The notes below the pieces were generated by a model. It was not told the origin of the DNA. It did not search any database and saw only the letters and a list, made by a program, of their open reading frames with translations. From the NCBI RefSeq assembly GCF_015704865.1, contig NZ_JADQTO010000014.1, positions 208,581 through 272,580 on the forward strand: a stretch of DNA of 64,000 nt. The letters run 5' to 3'. The DNA is from Actinoplanes aureus. Its GTDB lineage: Bacteria > Actinomycetota > Actinomycetes > Mycobacteriales > Micromonosporaceae. Position 1 is the first letter of the stretch. Each line of letters begins with the position of its first letter. Of this stretch, positions 49,059 through 58,489 are shown piece after piece. Position numbers and translations under genes: made by a program.

Positions 49059-50596
49059 TCGCCAGCCAGTCGCTCTACAAGGTGCTCGCTGACACGCGTA
49101 GCGCCGACCAGGTAATTCGGTTGACCGCCGAAGCGGTGCCTACCGGCGCCGGAGGGCCGATCACTACAAATGACATATATCGGCATGAATGGACGCACTA
49201 TTTACAGTTTAGTTCATTGCCGACTGGCGTGTTCCTATCACAATATCGCCGGAACTGTTTCACGAATCTGAAAAGCCTGCTACGTGATTCCGTCGATGTC
49301 GGCGGCCTGATGGCCGACTCGTATTTCGAGCAGTTCGCGACGCTCAAGGCCAGCTGGGAGGCGTGGCCCGCAGACTGGTACGCGGCCTACGCAAAGGCCG
49401 ATACCCGCATTGCCCACGTTCACCTGGATCGCACCGGCACCTTACACGTGGAATTGGAAGGAATTGACTACACCGTCTCTCTCGGCTTAGGTTTGCACGC
49501 GATCTACGAGGCAATGGCATGGTGTGCGGCAGAAATGACGCACAATTTTAAGCGTGAGGTGCCGCAGACAGTCGACAGCCTCGTATACACCTGGCCACTG
49601 TGGGTACTCGCCGAAGCAACGGGGCGCGGAATCGGTGACTTACGCGACGAGGAGCTCATGTCCTTGATGCCGTTTCTCCTTCTCGCCGCCTGCTACGACC
49701 ATCGGATTTTGCCGAAAGCCAAACGCCTGCCCAAGTCCTTTGCGAGCATGACCGCCGACCTGGCCCAGCGCGATGTCACCGCAGGCCGGCTCGCCTGGCA
49801 ATTGTTCAACGACTACGAGCGCTTCTGGTCCCGAGCGATGACGGCAGCCAACTGCGACACGTATCTCAGTGAGATCGGCTTGCCGATTCTGCCTCGCCTT
49901 TTTGGCGAGACCATGGATGTTATCCGCCTAAGCCTCACCGAACACCAGCAATTTATGTCCACCCTTAACGACACGGCACTCGCGGATTTCACGCCATTGC
50001 TGCCCGACCTTCTGGCCGAAATCGATCTACTTGAGTCTAGCTTATCGAACATGGGCACCATGCTCACTAACGCGGATCGTGCGCTTCTCTCCCCTCTCAT
50101 GCTAGAACAACAGATCACCCAACCGGTCTGCGCACTCGAGACGCCGCAGGGCTACGATTGGTTCACCATCCTTTATGAGGGCGACGGGCCAACCGAGAAG
50201 CAACGCTCAGAAAGCCGGGTAGTCCTTCGCCAGATGGCAGCCATCATGGAACATATGCTGACACAGCTAGCATTCGACAAACATATCGCCTGCTACGGCC
50301 AGCTAGATTGGCGTCGACCGATAAATTCATGCCCGGTCGCCGAGCGATGCATGGCGATCCCCCGAAAACGGGGAATTGAATTTTGCACCGACCAAGCCTG
50401 GCGAGAACGCGTAGGCGAGGTTATACCTAGCGTGTTCAATCACCATGGCGTAGAACCTCCGGAGGAGCTAATTCCGGGCATCAGCGCCGCAATCGTCGAG
50501 CACCAGACAGCGGCACGAGGCGAGGGCCCGCCTCTCGAACGGGTCAGCGTAGACCTTAAGGCACTGGGCTTGCAGCGCTACCTGTCCGAAACTTGA
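49055..50596 (+). CDS. 513-residue HExxH protein of the caspase operon
   Basis: A soluble protein with HEWTH at residues 44-48 (IYRHEWTHYLQF), the zinc-dependent metallopeptidase signature HExxH, and downstream acidic and helical segments such as YEAMAWCAAEMTHNFK that could supply the third ligand. No known family comes to mind, and the remainder (LLAACYDHRILPKAKRLP, SCPVAERCMAIPRKRG) is unfamiliar. The GC content is clearly lower than the chromosome, showing recent acquisition. It overlaps the caspase stop by ATGA. It may activate, or be activated by, the caspase. Confidence 0.8.
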   Translation: MIASQSLYKVLADTRSADQVIRLTAEAVPTGAGGPITTNDIYRHEWTHYLQFSSLPTGVFLSQYRRNCFTNLKSLLRDSVDVGGLMADSYFEQFATLKASWEAWPADWYAAYAKADTRIAHVHLDRTGTLHVELEGIDYTVSLGLGLHAIYEAMAWCAAEMTHNFKREVPQTVDSLVYTWPLWVLAEATGRGIGDLRDEELMSLMPFLLLAACYDHRILPKAKRLPKSFASMTADLAQRDVTAGRLAWQLFNDYERFWSRAMTAANCDTYLSEIGLPILPRLFGETMDVIRLSLTEHQQFMSTLNDTALADFTPLLPDLLAEIDLLESSLSNMGTMLTNADRALLSPLMLEQQITQPVCALETPQGYDWFTILYEGDGPTEKQRSESRVVLRQMAAIMEHMLTQLAFDKHIACYGQLDWRRPINSCPVAERCMAIPRKRGIEFCTDQAWRERVGEVIPSVFNHHGVEPPEELIPGISAAIVEHQTAARGEGPPLERVSVDLKALGLQRYLSET

Positions 50597-50659
50597 GATC
50601 CGTTGGTGCCATGTCGGCCGCCGACTGCGGGGAGAGCAGTTCAGCTACCGTGCGACCCG

Positions 50660-50803
50660 CAGCGCAAGGCCGCCCAAATCCGCGGCCAACCGCCGCACCA
50701 TCGCCTTGACCGGCAGACCGTCACCATGCTGCGCGCCCACCTGCGCCGGCAGCGGGCCGCCTACCCGACCGCCGGCCTCGTCTGGGACTTCGGCTACGTG
50801 TGA
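50660..50803 (+). pseudogene. Tyrosine recombinase fragment
   Basis: The DNA is closely similar to 46850-46980 within the intact integrase: the peptide LDRQTVTMLRAHLRRQRAAY...GYV corresponds to LDRQTVTVLRAHLRRQRAAY...GYV. Neither catalytic arginine nor tyrosine part is present. It marks the right end of another element, so the caspase operon lies between two integrase copies. Confidence 0.85.
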
Positions 50804-51015
50804 ACCCGCCGCATGACCGACAGGAAGTCATGCCTTGGTGACGCAACGAGGCGCGCAGTAGCGCTTCAGCTCGATCGCTGTCCTCGGGAGTCGGATCGTG
50901 GTCGGGCACCGTCGTGCCGGATCGCGAGCCGGCCGCCACGGCAGCAGAACAAATATCGACTGGCGAGCTCAGTCGGACCGGAAAGGCCGGGTAATCACCG
51001 ACAGGGAATGCCTGT

Positions 51016-54000
51016 TCAGATCAACTTGGAGAAGCGCTCGAAGTATTCGGTCAGCTTCGTGATTACGCGCTCCTTCTTTGCGCCGAGATTGCCGTCCTTC
51101 GCGAAGCGCGAGACCGGCGGCAGGACCTGAGTGATCGCCGTTCCGTTGGTTGCGAGCGCGCCGTCGCGGAAGGCCGCTTGAATAAACGACTTCGTCTGCT
51201 CGGGTCGAAGTCGCTCGGCGTCGATGATCTCGGCTAGTTCAGCTTCTCGTCGTTGGGTGACGAAGACTCGCCAGTCGTCGTTGACGTCGCTGGTGACCGA
51301 CATGGAGTCCACAAATTCCATGACGAGATCCTTCTTGTTTCGCAGCGATGGACTGGCATCGATGGCGTCCTCGATGGCGCGGAGCGGCATCCTGCCTTCC
51401 GTGTCCAGAGTCGCCCTGCCCTCGTCACGCCACCTCTGTATCAGCATCAGGATGTAGTCGAAATTGACCTCGACCTGCTTGATAAGCTCGATCTCAAAAA
51501 TAACACCGTCGAGGAGCGACTCCCTCCCGCCGGTGTCTCGCTTGCGATGCTTCTCCCACAGTGCGTTGTAGACGCTCGTGTAGTTCTGCAGTTGCCTCTG
51601 TGGCAGCGACTCGTCATGAGCGAACTCGTCGAAGGAGGCCAGGATGTTGCGTAACCTGAGGATCCGGCCGAAGAGAACGACGAACGCCTTCTCTTGAGTT
51701 TCCCCGAATGGCTCCGCTCCGGGTGGGCATTGCTCCAGGAGTTGCTCAACCAGGCTGACGTACGCGGCATGATAGTGGGTGTACGGCTTTAGCAACACCA
51801 CTTCGTTGGCCTCGGAGTTACCGAAGAGCACCAGGGCATCGTCGACAGCCTCCTCCAGGTTGCGGAAGCAGACGATGTTGCCGTAAGCCTTGACTGAGTT
51901 GAGGACCCGATTGGTACGGGAGAACGCTTGGATCAGCCCGTGGGACTTAAGGTTTTTGTCCACCCACAGCGTGTTCAATGTCGTTGCGTCGAACCCCGTC
52001 AGGAACATATTGACCACGATAACCAGATCGACGTCGCGATCCTTGACTCGGCGCGCAAGGTCCTTGTAGTAGTTCTCGAACTTCGCCGCCGAGGTGTCAT
52101 ACGTCGTGCCGAAGGCGGCGTTGTAGTCACTGATCGCGCGATCGAGGAAGTTGCGAGAGGACGCATCGAGCCGGTCCGCATCCATCGCCTCATCACCGAG
52201 GATGCCGCCGACCTCCTCGTCCTCGTTGACCGCGTAGCTAAAAATTGTGGCGATCTTCAGTAGCTGGTAGGACGGATCCGCGGCCACACGCTCGGTCTGC
52301 TGCCGAGCGAACTCGTCATAATAGATCTTCAACGCGGGGATTGACGCCGTTGCCAGCATCGAGTTGAAGCCACGTACCCGCTTTTCACCGAGGCTGTACC
52401 CGTGGGTACGCATGGTCTTGGTATCGAAGTGGTCGAGGATGTACGCGACGATCTTCCGGATTCGCTCGGGATGGCGCAGCAGTTCTTCGGTGTCGATACC
52501 GGCGACTTGCTTGTCCCCCACGTCGTCCGCCGCCCGCACGGTGTTTTGGTAGGAGACGCGGAAAGGTAACACGTTTCCGTCGTTGATCGCGTCCAGAATC
52601 GTGTAGCTGTGCAGTCGGTCGCCGAAGACCGTCTCGGTGGTGTGCGTTGTCGCCCCGCCGGCGTTCTGCGGGAAGATCGGGGTTCCAGTGAACCCGAAGA
52701 GGTGTGAGCGGCGGAACGCCTTGCGCACCGCGGTCCCCATATCCCCGAATTGGCTTCGGTGGCACTCGTCGAAGATCAACACCACGCGGCCCTTGGTGAT
52801 CTCGTGGCCTTTGTTCTGATCGATGAACCGTGACAGCTTCTGGATCGTTGTGACAACGATCGAGGCGTTCTGGTCTTGGAGTTGCCGCTTGAGCTCCGCG
52901 GTCGAGCGTGATCCGTTGACCGAGTCCTTCTCGAAGCGGTTGTACTCCAGCATCGTCTGGTAGTCGAGATCTTTCCGGTCCACTACGAAGATGACCTTGT
53001 CGATGTCATCAATCTTCGACGCGAGCTGCGCGGTCTTGAACGATGTCAGCGTCTTTCCAGACCCGGTGGTATGCCAGATGTAGCCGCCGGCCTTTGGTCC
53101 CATCGCCTTCGCCGAGGACACCACTCGCCGCAGGATCCGCTCAGCCGCCACAATCTGGTAAGGCCGCATCACTAACAGGGTACGAGAGACATCGAAGACA
53201 CAGTACTTCGTCAACACGTTCAGCAGCGTGTGCTTGGAAAAGAATGTCCGCGTAAACGCAGTGAGGTCGCCGATGCGCCGATTTTCCGCATCAGTCCACC
53301 ACGAGGTGAACTCGAACGAATTCGATGCCTGCTTCCGCCTTCGCTTGCCGCCCTCGGACTCAGCCACCTTTCGGGCACGAGTCGTGTTCGCATAGTACTT
53401 GGTGTGCGTGCCGTTGGAGATCACGAAGATCTGGACATATTCGAACAGCCCGGCATCAGCCCAGAACGACTCCCGTTGGTAGCGGTTGATCTGATTGAAC
53501 GCCTCCTTCAAGGGCACCCCACGCCGCTTTAGCTCGACATGCACCAGCGGCAGCCCGTTGACCAGGATCGTCACGTCATAGCGGTGCTTGCGAGGCCTCC
53601 CGGCACCCTCACCCACCGTCTCGTACTGGTTGATCACTTGGAGTCGGTTGGCATGGATGTTCGACTTGTCGATCAGCTTGATGTTCTTGCTAGTGCCGTC
53701 GTCACGCGCAAGAACCTGGATCCAGTCCTCATGGATGCGCGCCGCCTTCTCGACGATGCCCTCATTCCTCGAGGCAATCTTCGTGGCGAAAAACCATCTC
53801 CACTCGTCGTCGCTAAAGGCCACATTGTTCAAAAGCTCCAGCTGACGACGGAGGTTTACCTGCAAGTCAGTCGCCGATGCGATGCTAAGTCGCTCATATG
53901 CCTGCTGTCCCAGCAGCTCAATGAACTCGGCCTCAAGCTCCGCCTCGGACTGGTAACCCTGATCGACACCATCGTCCGGCTCGTACGCCGCAACGACCGT

Positions 54001-54075
54001 GGATTCGTCACTTATTGCGATCGGCTCATATCGCAGCGCCGAGTCCGGTGCCTCCACCCCGCCGCCCTGACTCAT
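51016..54075 (-). CDS. hsdR: Type I restriction enzyme motor/nuclease subunit
   Basis: A 1,019-residue HsdR. The N-terminal PD-(D/E)xK nuclease has VHVELKRRG, the helicase has Walker A HTTGSGKTLTS, DEAH-box IFDECHRSQ, motif III FTGTPIF and motif VI SRTNRV. The C-terminal helical region contacts the methylase complex. Length and motif order match the family, so it should translocate and cut DNA when bound to HsdM/HsdS. Overlap of 4 nt with hsdS upstream. Confidence 0.95.
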   Translation of the reverse strand: MSQGGGVEAPDSALRYEPIAISDESTVVAAYEPDDGVDQGYQSEAELEAEFIELLGQQAYERLSIASATDLQVNLRRQLELLNNVAFSDDEWRWFFATKIASRNEGIVEKAARIHEDWIQVLARDDGTSKNIKLIDKSNIHANRLQVINQYETVGEGAGRPRKHRYDVTILVNGLPLVHVELKRRGVPLKEAFNQINRYQRESFWADAGLFEYVQIFVISNGTHTKYYANTTRARKVAESEGGKRRRKQASNSFEFTSWWTDAENRRIGDLTAFTRTFFSKHTLLNVLTKYCVFDVSRTLLVMRPYQIVAAERILRRVVSSAKAMGPKAGGYIWHTTGSGKTLTSFKTAQLASKIDDIDKVIFVVDRKDLDYQTMLEYNRFEKDSVNGSRSTAELKRQLQDQNASIVVTTIQKLSRFIDQNKGHEITKGRVVLIFDECHRSQFGDMGTAVRKAFRRSHLFGFTGTPIFPQNAGGATTHTTETVFGDRLHSYTILDAINDGNVLPFRVSYQNTVRAADDVGDKQVAGIDTEELLRHPERIRKIVAYILDHFDTKTMRTHGYSLGEKRVRGFNSMLATASIPALKIYYDEFARQQTERVAADPSYQLLKIATIFSYAVNEDEEVGGILGDEAMDADRLDASSRNFLDRAISDYNAAFGTTYDTSAAKFENYYKDLARRVKDRDVDLVIVVNMFLTGFDATTLNTLWVDKNLKSHGLIQAFSRTNRVLNSVKAYGNIVCFRNLEEAVDDALVLFGNSEANEVVLLKPYTHYHAAYVSLVEQLLEQCPPGAEPFGETQEKAFVVLFGRILRLRNILASFDEFAHDESLPQRQLQNYTSVYNALWEKHRKRDTGGRESLLDGVIFEIELIKQVEVNFDYILMLIQRWRDEGRATLDTEGRMPLRAIEDAIDASPSLRNKKDLVMEFVDSMSVTSDVNDDWRVFVTQRREAELAEIIDAERLRPEQTKSFIQAAFRDGALATNGTAITQVLPPVSRFAKDGNLGAKKERVITKLTEYFERFSKLI

Positions 54076-54716
54076 GCTAGCCGCTCCTCGAACGTCAGCA
54101 ACTTGTCCCTGTAGTACTCGTACTGCTTCCGCCGAGCCTCGATCTCAGCTAGCAGATCCAACGTCAGATCGCTCGCTAACGCATCGAACCGGTCAAGGAT
54201 CCGTACGATTTCGCTTTGAACCTCAGGTGGAGGAACCGGGATGGTGACCCTGCTCAGACCTCTGCTGGAGAGCCTCTTCACCTTGGCGCGGGCGACATGC
54301 TGCTCCTTCTCCGCATGGAAGGCGTTGGTCTGGAAATAGTACGAAACGTATGTTGGGTTGAGTTCGCTCCGGAACAGAAACGAGTCATCGTGGATCGCGA
54401 CCTCTCCTTCGCCGAGCCATGCCACGGCCTTGCCCACGGCCTCGACCGTCTCTCCGACACCGGCGATGATCACGTCCCCTGGCAGGGCGTAACGCAACTG
54501 GTCACGGAGGTCCTCCCTCACATGCGAGACGGTCGCATGCGTGGACACGCCGTACGCTGTGTAGATCTCTCCGTAATGGATGCACGGGATGCCGACTTCT
54601 ACAATGTCAGACTTGGTGAATCGGCGCCCTCGAGCGAACGTGCCGATCTCGCCGAGTCGCTTGATCGGGACCCCGTTCGGGCAGTGCTCGGCAAGCAGCC
54701 TGTGAATCTCGCTCAT
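54072..54716 (-). CDS. hsdS: Type I specificity subunit, half-length
   Basis: A 214-residue HsdS with only one target-recognition domain (residues 15-165: VPIKRLGEIGTFARGRRFTKSDI ... LSRVTIPVPPPEVQSEIV) and one conserved coiled helix (RILDRFDALASDLTLDLLAEIEARRKQYEYYRDKLL). Full HsdS proteins are near 400 residues with two recognition domains. Half-length forms are known to dimerise and then recognise palindromic sites. The start overlaps the preceding gene (ATGA). Confidence 0.92.
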   Translation of the reverse strand: MSEIHRLLAEHCPNGVPIKRLGEIGTFARGRRFTKSDIVEVGIPCIHYGEIYTAYGVSTHATVSHVREDLRDQLRYALPGDVIIAGVGETVEAVGKAVAWLGEGEVAIHDDSFLFRSELNPTYVSYYFQTNAFHAEKEQHVARAKVKRLSSRGLSRVTIPVPPPEVQSEIVRILDRFDALASDLTLDLLAEIEARRKQYEYYRDKLLTFEERLA

Positions 54717-55525
54717 GACGCTGTTTCTCCATTCGACGGCATGTCTAGTGCCGTCACATTCCAGCCGAGTTCCTTGATTGCCCTTTTCATTTCCTGATCG
54801 TTGGCGACGTTCCGGATGATGCCGGTGACCAGGCTTCGGCAGGGCTCGTACTTTAGCAGGGCTACTTCTTCGCTTGAGTCGCCATGAACGATTTCACTTA
54901 ACTCGCTAAATAATTTGTATCCATCGCTGGAAAATGCCAACGGAATGATGTGATGCTCCTCGTCGACCTCCTTCAGGAGTTTTCGAAATGACTTGCGATG
55001 GCCGTTATTCTCGGTGGTTGAAATTTGAGCGACGGCGGCGACTTGGTTTGTGAGCGCTTCGAAGATCTTTCGAAGATAGATCATGGCTCCGGCACCAAGC
55101 TGCTCCTCGTACGCAACCTGCGCACGCTCCAGCAGATCGTCGAAGCCGCCCGCTCCGACGCCGATTCGACTAGCCCTGTCGCGCCGGTTGTCCACGTAGC
55201 GCTCTAAGCGAACGATTGGCGCTTGCGCGTGCAGCTCATTCCTGGAGACAACGAGGAACCAAGCTTCTACGATCGACTCGCATGCTAGACACTTGAGGCA
55301 TGCGTCGATGCTCACCACGCGATCGCCGACCCCCAGACAGGACAGCTTCTTACCCGACATGAACGTCCGAACAACTCCGCAGGTCTTGCACAGGAAGTTG
55401 AGGAAAACCTGACCGGCGTCAATCGTCTTGTGTTGTCCCCAACTCAAGCCACGGCCGTTGAGGAAGCCCTCAACCTGTGCCTCTTCTTTGGCGGGGGCTT
55501 TGGACAGCAGGTCACCGAGGCGCAT
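54713..55525 (-). CDS. Unknown zinc-binding-like protein between hsdM and hsdS
   Basis: A 270-residue protein with Cys pairs FLCKTCGVVRTF and ACLKCLACESIVEAW, suggesting a zinc ribbon, then a helical domain (QVAYEEQLGAGAMIYLRKIFEALTNQVA ... LAFSSDGYKLFSELSEIVHGDSSEE). The helical part resembles DUF4145, found near restriction genes. ATG 55525 overlaps the hsdM stop by 14 nt; a TTG at 55549 is less likely. Position in an R-M operon argues for a role with the enzyme. Function unknown. Confidence 0.8.
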   Translation of the reverse strand: MRLGDLLSKAPAKEEAQVEGFLNGRGLSWGQHKTIDAGQVFLNFLCKTCGVVRTFMSGKKLSCLGVGDRVVSIDACLKCLACESIVEAWFLVVSRNELHAQAPIVRLERYVDNRRDRASRIGVGAGGFDDLLERAQVAYEEQLGAGAMIYLRKIFEALTNQVAAVAQISTTENNGHRKSFRKLLKEVDEEHHIIPLAFSSDGYKLFSELSEIVHGDSSEEVALLKYEPCRSLVTGIIRNVANDQEMKRAIKELGWNVTALDMPSNGETAS

Positions 55526-57122
55526 CGTCGGATTCCAGGGCGGCGACAATGGCGTCTATTTGGGTGCGCAGACTGTATTGCCGGTCAACAATACGCGCGA
55601 TTTCGGCGTTCAACGCCTTGATATCAGCCACTTCGCGGGTGTCTTTGGCTTGGACGTAGGAACTGACCGCGATGTTGTAGTTGTTGTCGCGGATAATCTC
55701 GTAGTCGACCAGGGTCGCGAAGTGGGGCAAGGCCTCGCGGTGGGTGAAGGCTTCCAAAATCTTGGCCTGGTTCACTCCGGTGAGCTTGTTCTTGTTGCCC
55801 TGCCTGGTGAACTCTGCTGAGGCGTCGATGAAGAGTACCCGGCTATCGACCTTCGACTTTTTCAGCACGATGATGCAAGTTGCGATCGTCACCCCGAAGA
55901 AGAGGTCCGGCGGGAGCTGGATGACGGTGTCGACGTAGTTGTTGTCGATGAGGTACTTGCGGATCTTCTGCTCCGCACCGCCGCGATAGAGCACACCGGG
56001 GAACTCGACGATCGCGGCTGTGCCGTTGACCGCCAACCACGAGAGCATGTGCATCGTGAACGCCAGGTCAGCTTTCGCCTTCGGCGCCAGCACACCGGCG
56101 GGGGCGTACCGCTCGTCGTTGATCAGCAGCGGGTTCGAGTCACCTTCCCAGCGCGTGGAGTAGGGCGGGTTGGAGACGATCGCCTCGAACGGCTCGTCAT
56201 CCCAGTGGTACGGGTCGATCAGCGTGTCGCCGTGGGCGATGTCGAACTTCTCGTATGGGATGTCGTGCAGGAACATGTTAATCCGGCATAGGTTGTATGT
56301 GGTCAGGTTGATCTCTTGACCGAAGTAGCCCTGCCGGACCCCATTGGGGAGCACCTTCTTGAACTTCAGGAGCAGCGAACCTGAGCCGCAGGCGGGGTCG
56401 TAGACCTTGTTCACCTCGGTCTTGCCGACCACGGTGATCCTCGCGAGCAGCTCGGAAACCTCCTGCGGTGTGTAGTACTCCCCGCCAGACTTGCCGGCCG
56501 AGGACGCATACATCTGCATCAGGTACTCATATGCGTCACCGAACAGGTCGATGGTGTTCTCGTTGAACTCGTCGTTACCGAAGTTCAACGACCCGATTGC
56601 GTCGAGGAGCTTGACCAGCTTCTCGTTGCGCTTCGCGACGGTGGGGCCGAGCTTGCCGCTGTTGACGTCGAGGTCGGCGAAGAGGCCCTTGATGTCGTCC
56701 TCGGAAGCGGCGCCGACCGAGCTGGCTTCGATGTTGGTGAACACCCGCGTCAGAGTCTCGTTCAGATTCTCGTCCGTGCTGGCCCGCTCACGGACGTTAG
56801 CGAAGAGGTCCTGGGGGAGGATGAAGAAGCCCTTCTCCTTGACTGTCTCCTCGCGCCCGGCCTCTGCATCGGCGTTGGACAGGTAGCGGTAGTCGAAGTC
56901 CTCGACGCCTGCACGGCGCTCGGCCTCGTTGAGGTAGGCCGTCAGGTTCTCGGAAATGAACCGGTAGAACAGTATCCCTAGCACATACGCCTTGAAGTCC
57001 CAGCCATCCACGCTTCCACGCAGGTCGTTGGCGATCTTCCAGATCACGCGGTGAAGTTCAGCTCGCTCCCGCTCCTTCCTGCGGTCCTCAGCAGCGGTGG
57101 TCCAAGCCGGCTCAGTCGTCAC
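55512..57122 (-). CDS. hsdM: Type I DNA methyltransferase subunit
   Basis: A 536-residue N6-adenine methylase. The N-terminal HsdM domain (LHRVIWKIANDLRGSVDGWDFKAYVLGILFYRF) is followed by the SAM-binding motif KVYDPACGSGSLLLK and catalytic SNPPYSTRW. The C-terminal helix contacts HsdS. The GTG at 57122 starts with VTTEPAW; upstream in-frame codons are not convincing. It is first in the order hsdM, unknown, hsdS, hsdR. Confidence 0.95.
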   Translation of the reverse strand: MTTEPAWTTAAEDRRKERERAELHRVIWKIANDLRGSVDGWDFKAYVLGILFYRFISENLTAYLNEAERRAGVEDFDYRYLSNADAEAGREETVKEKGFFILPQDLFANVRERASTDENLNETLTRVFTNIEASSVGAASEDDIKGLFADLDVNSGKLGPTVAKRNEKLVKLLDAIGSLNFGNDEFNENTIDLFGDAYEYLMQMYASSAGKSGGEYYTPQEVSELLARITVVGKTEVNKVYDPACGSGSLLLKFKKVLPNGVRQGYFGQEINLTTYNLCRINMFLHDIPYEKFDIAHGDTLIDPYHWDDEPFEAIVSNPPYSTRWEGDSNPLLINDERYAPAGVLAPKAKADLAFTMHMLSWLAVNGTAAIVEFPGVLYRGGAEQKIRKYLIDNNYVDTVIQLPPDLFFGVTIATCIIVLKKSKVDSRVLFIDASAEFTRQGNKNKLTGVNQAKILEAFTHREALPHFATLVDYEIIRDNNYNIAVSSYVQAKDTREVADIKALNAEIARIVDRQYSLRTQIDAIVAALESDDAPR

Positions 57123-57263
57123 AAGGTGAAGTATTACCAGAGCTCGCCGACATCTCGTGTTACCGATAGCTCTCGGCACGCTCGTGGACGCCTCTCAGTG
57201 AGGGTGCGCTGGTGTCGGCTCGGCCTGAAAACTGACCACGTGGTTCCGGGCGGATTCGAGCAC

Positions 57264-58489
57264 TCGTCGCAACAGTGGTCGATCTAGGGTGTCATGGCGG
57301 CGATGAAGACCTCGGTTGGGGTTCGCCAGCCCAGGACCTTTCGGGGCCTGTGGTTCAGGCGTTGCTCGACGGCGCGCAGATCGGCGGCGGTGTGCACGGA
57401 CAGATCTGTGCGCTTGGGGAAGTACTGCCGTAGCAGTCCGTTGGTGTTTTCGTTGGACCCTCGCTGCCAGGGCCGCCCTGGATGAGCGAAGAAGACGCCG
57501 TCGCGGAGCAGCGGAGCGATCTGGTCGTGGCAGGCCATTTCCGATCCCTGATCCCAGGTCAGGCTGAGCCGGACTTGGGCTGGGAGCTCGCTCAACACGG
57601 CGAGTAGTGCATCGCGGACGTTCTCCGCGGTGCGTTCGCCAGGAAGATGAACCAAGCGCAGGAAGCGGCTGGTGCGGTCGACCAGGGTGGCAATCGCGGA
57701 CCGGTTCTGCCTGCCGACGATCAGGTCCCTTTCCCAGTCGCCGATACGGATTCGGTCTTCGACGACCGGTGGACGGTGCTCAATCAGCAGCGCGGGCGCG
57801 ATGAACCGGCAGCGACGCTGGTCGGCGCGGCGGCGCCGTTTACGCAGCGGACGACCCGTGCGCAAGTGGCGGGTTAGCCGGCGGCTAAGCCCACGATCGC
57901 CCCGGTAAAGCGCCTGGTAGATCGTCTCGTGGCAGACATGCCAGTCGGCGCGGGTCGGATGAACCAGCCGCAACCAGGCGGCGATCTGCTGCGGGCTCCA
58001 CTCCTGCTCCAGTCTGCCCTGCACCAACTGCCGTAGCTCGGCATCAGCGAGGACACGGCTTGTCCGCGGACGGTGTGCACGCTGGCGGGCCCTGGCGTGC
58101 GCCAGGTCACCGTCGTAAACCCCGCGGTCGTGCGGGCGCACATTGCGGCGCAGTTCCCGGCTGACCGTCGACGGTGCCCGACCGAGCCGGTCGGCGATCG
58201 CTCGCATTGATAGGCCTTGAGCCCGCAACGTCGCGATCCGCTGGCGCTCCAACAACGACAGATAGCGACCCGAACGTGCCGCTTCGGCAAGCCTGGCCGG
58301 CGGCACCCCACCATTCTCATGACGCCAGCGGTACCCGGTCTTGTGGCCAATGCCGACGAGGCGGCATGCCTCGAACGTCCCGACCCCCGACTGCAACAGC
58401 CGCCAGTACTTCAGCCTCTACCTCAAGTCGGCGCTTGCGCCCGCGTCGTGCCATCAACACGCCTCTCATGATCAGGTGTGTTGCGACAA
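57264..58489 (-). mobile_element. IS30-family insertion sequence
   Basis: Inverted ends GTCGCAACA (57266-57274) and TGTTGCGAC (58479-58487) bracket an IS30 transposase. It lies between the restriction operon and a decayed zinc-finger gene. No target duplication was verified. Confidence 0.75.
57284..58454 (-). pseudogene. IS30 transposase, frameshifted near its N-terminus
   Basis: From ATG 58454 the frame reads MARRGRKRRLEVEAE, then should continue YWRLLQSGVGTFEACRLVGIG, but an extra base in GAAGTACTGG breaks it after codon 15. The rest of the protein is intact: HTH regions (LSMRAIADRLGRAPSTVSREL), and a DDE domain with GDWERDLIVG, TWDQGSEM and SNENTNGLLRQYFPK. An internal start could still yield a 370-residue product. 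Probably inactive. Confidence 0.88.
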
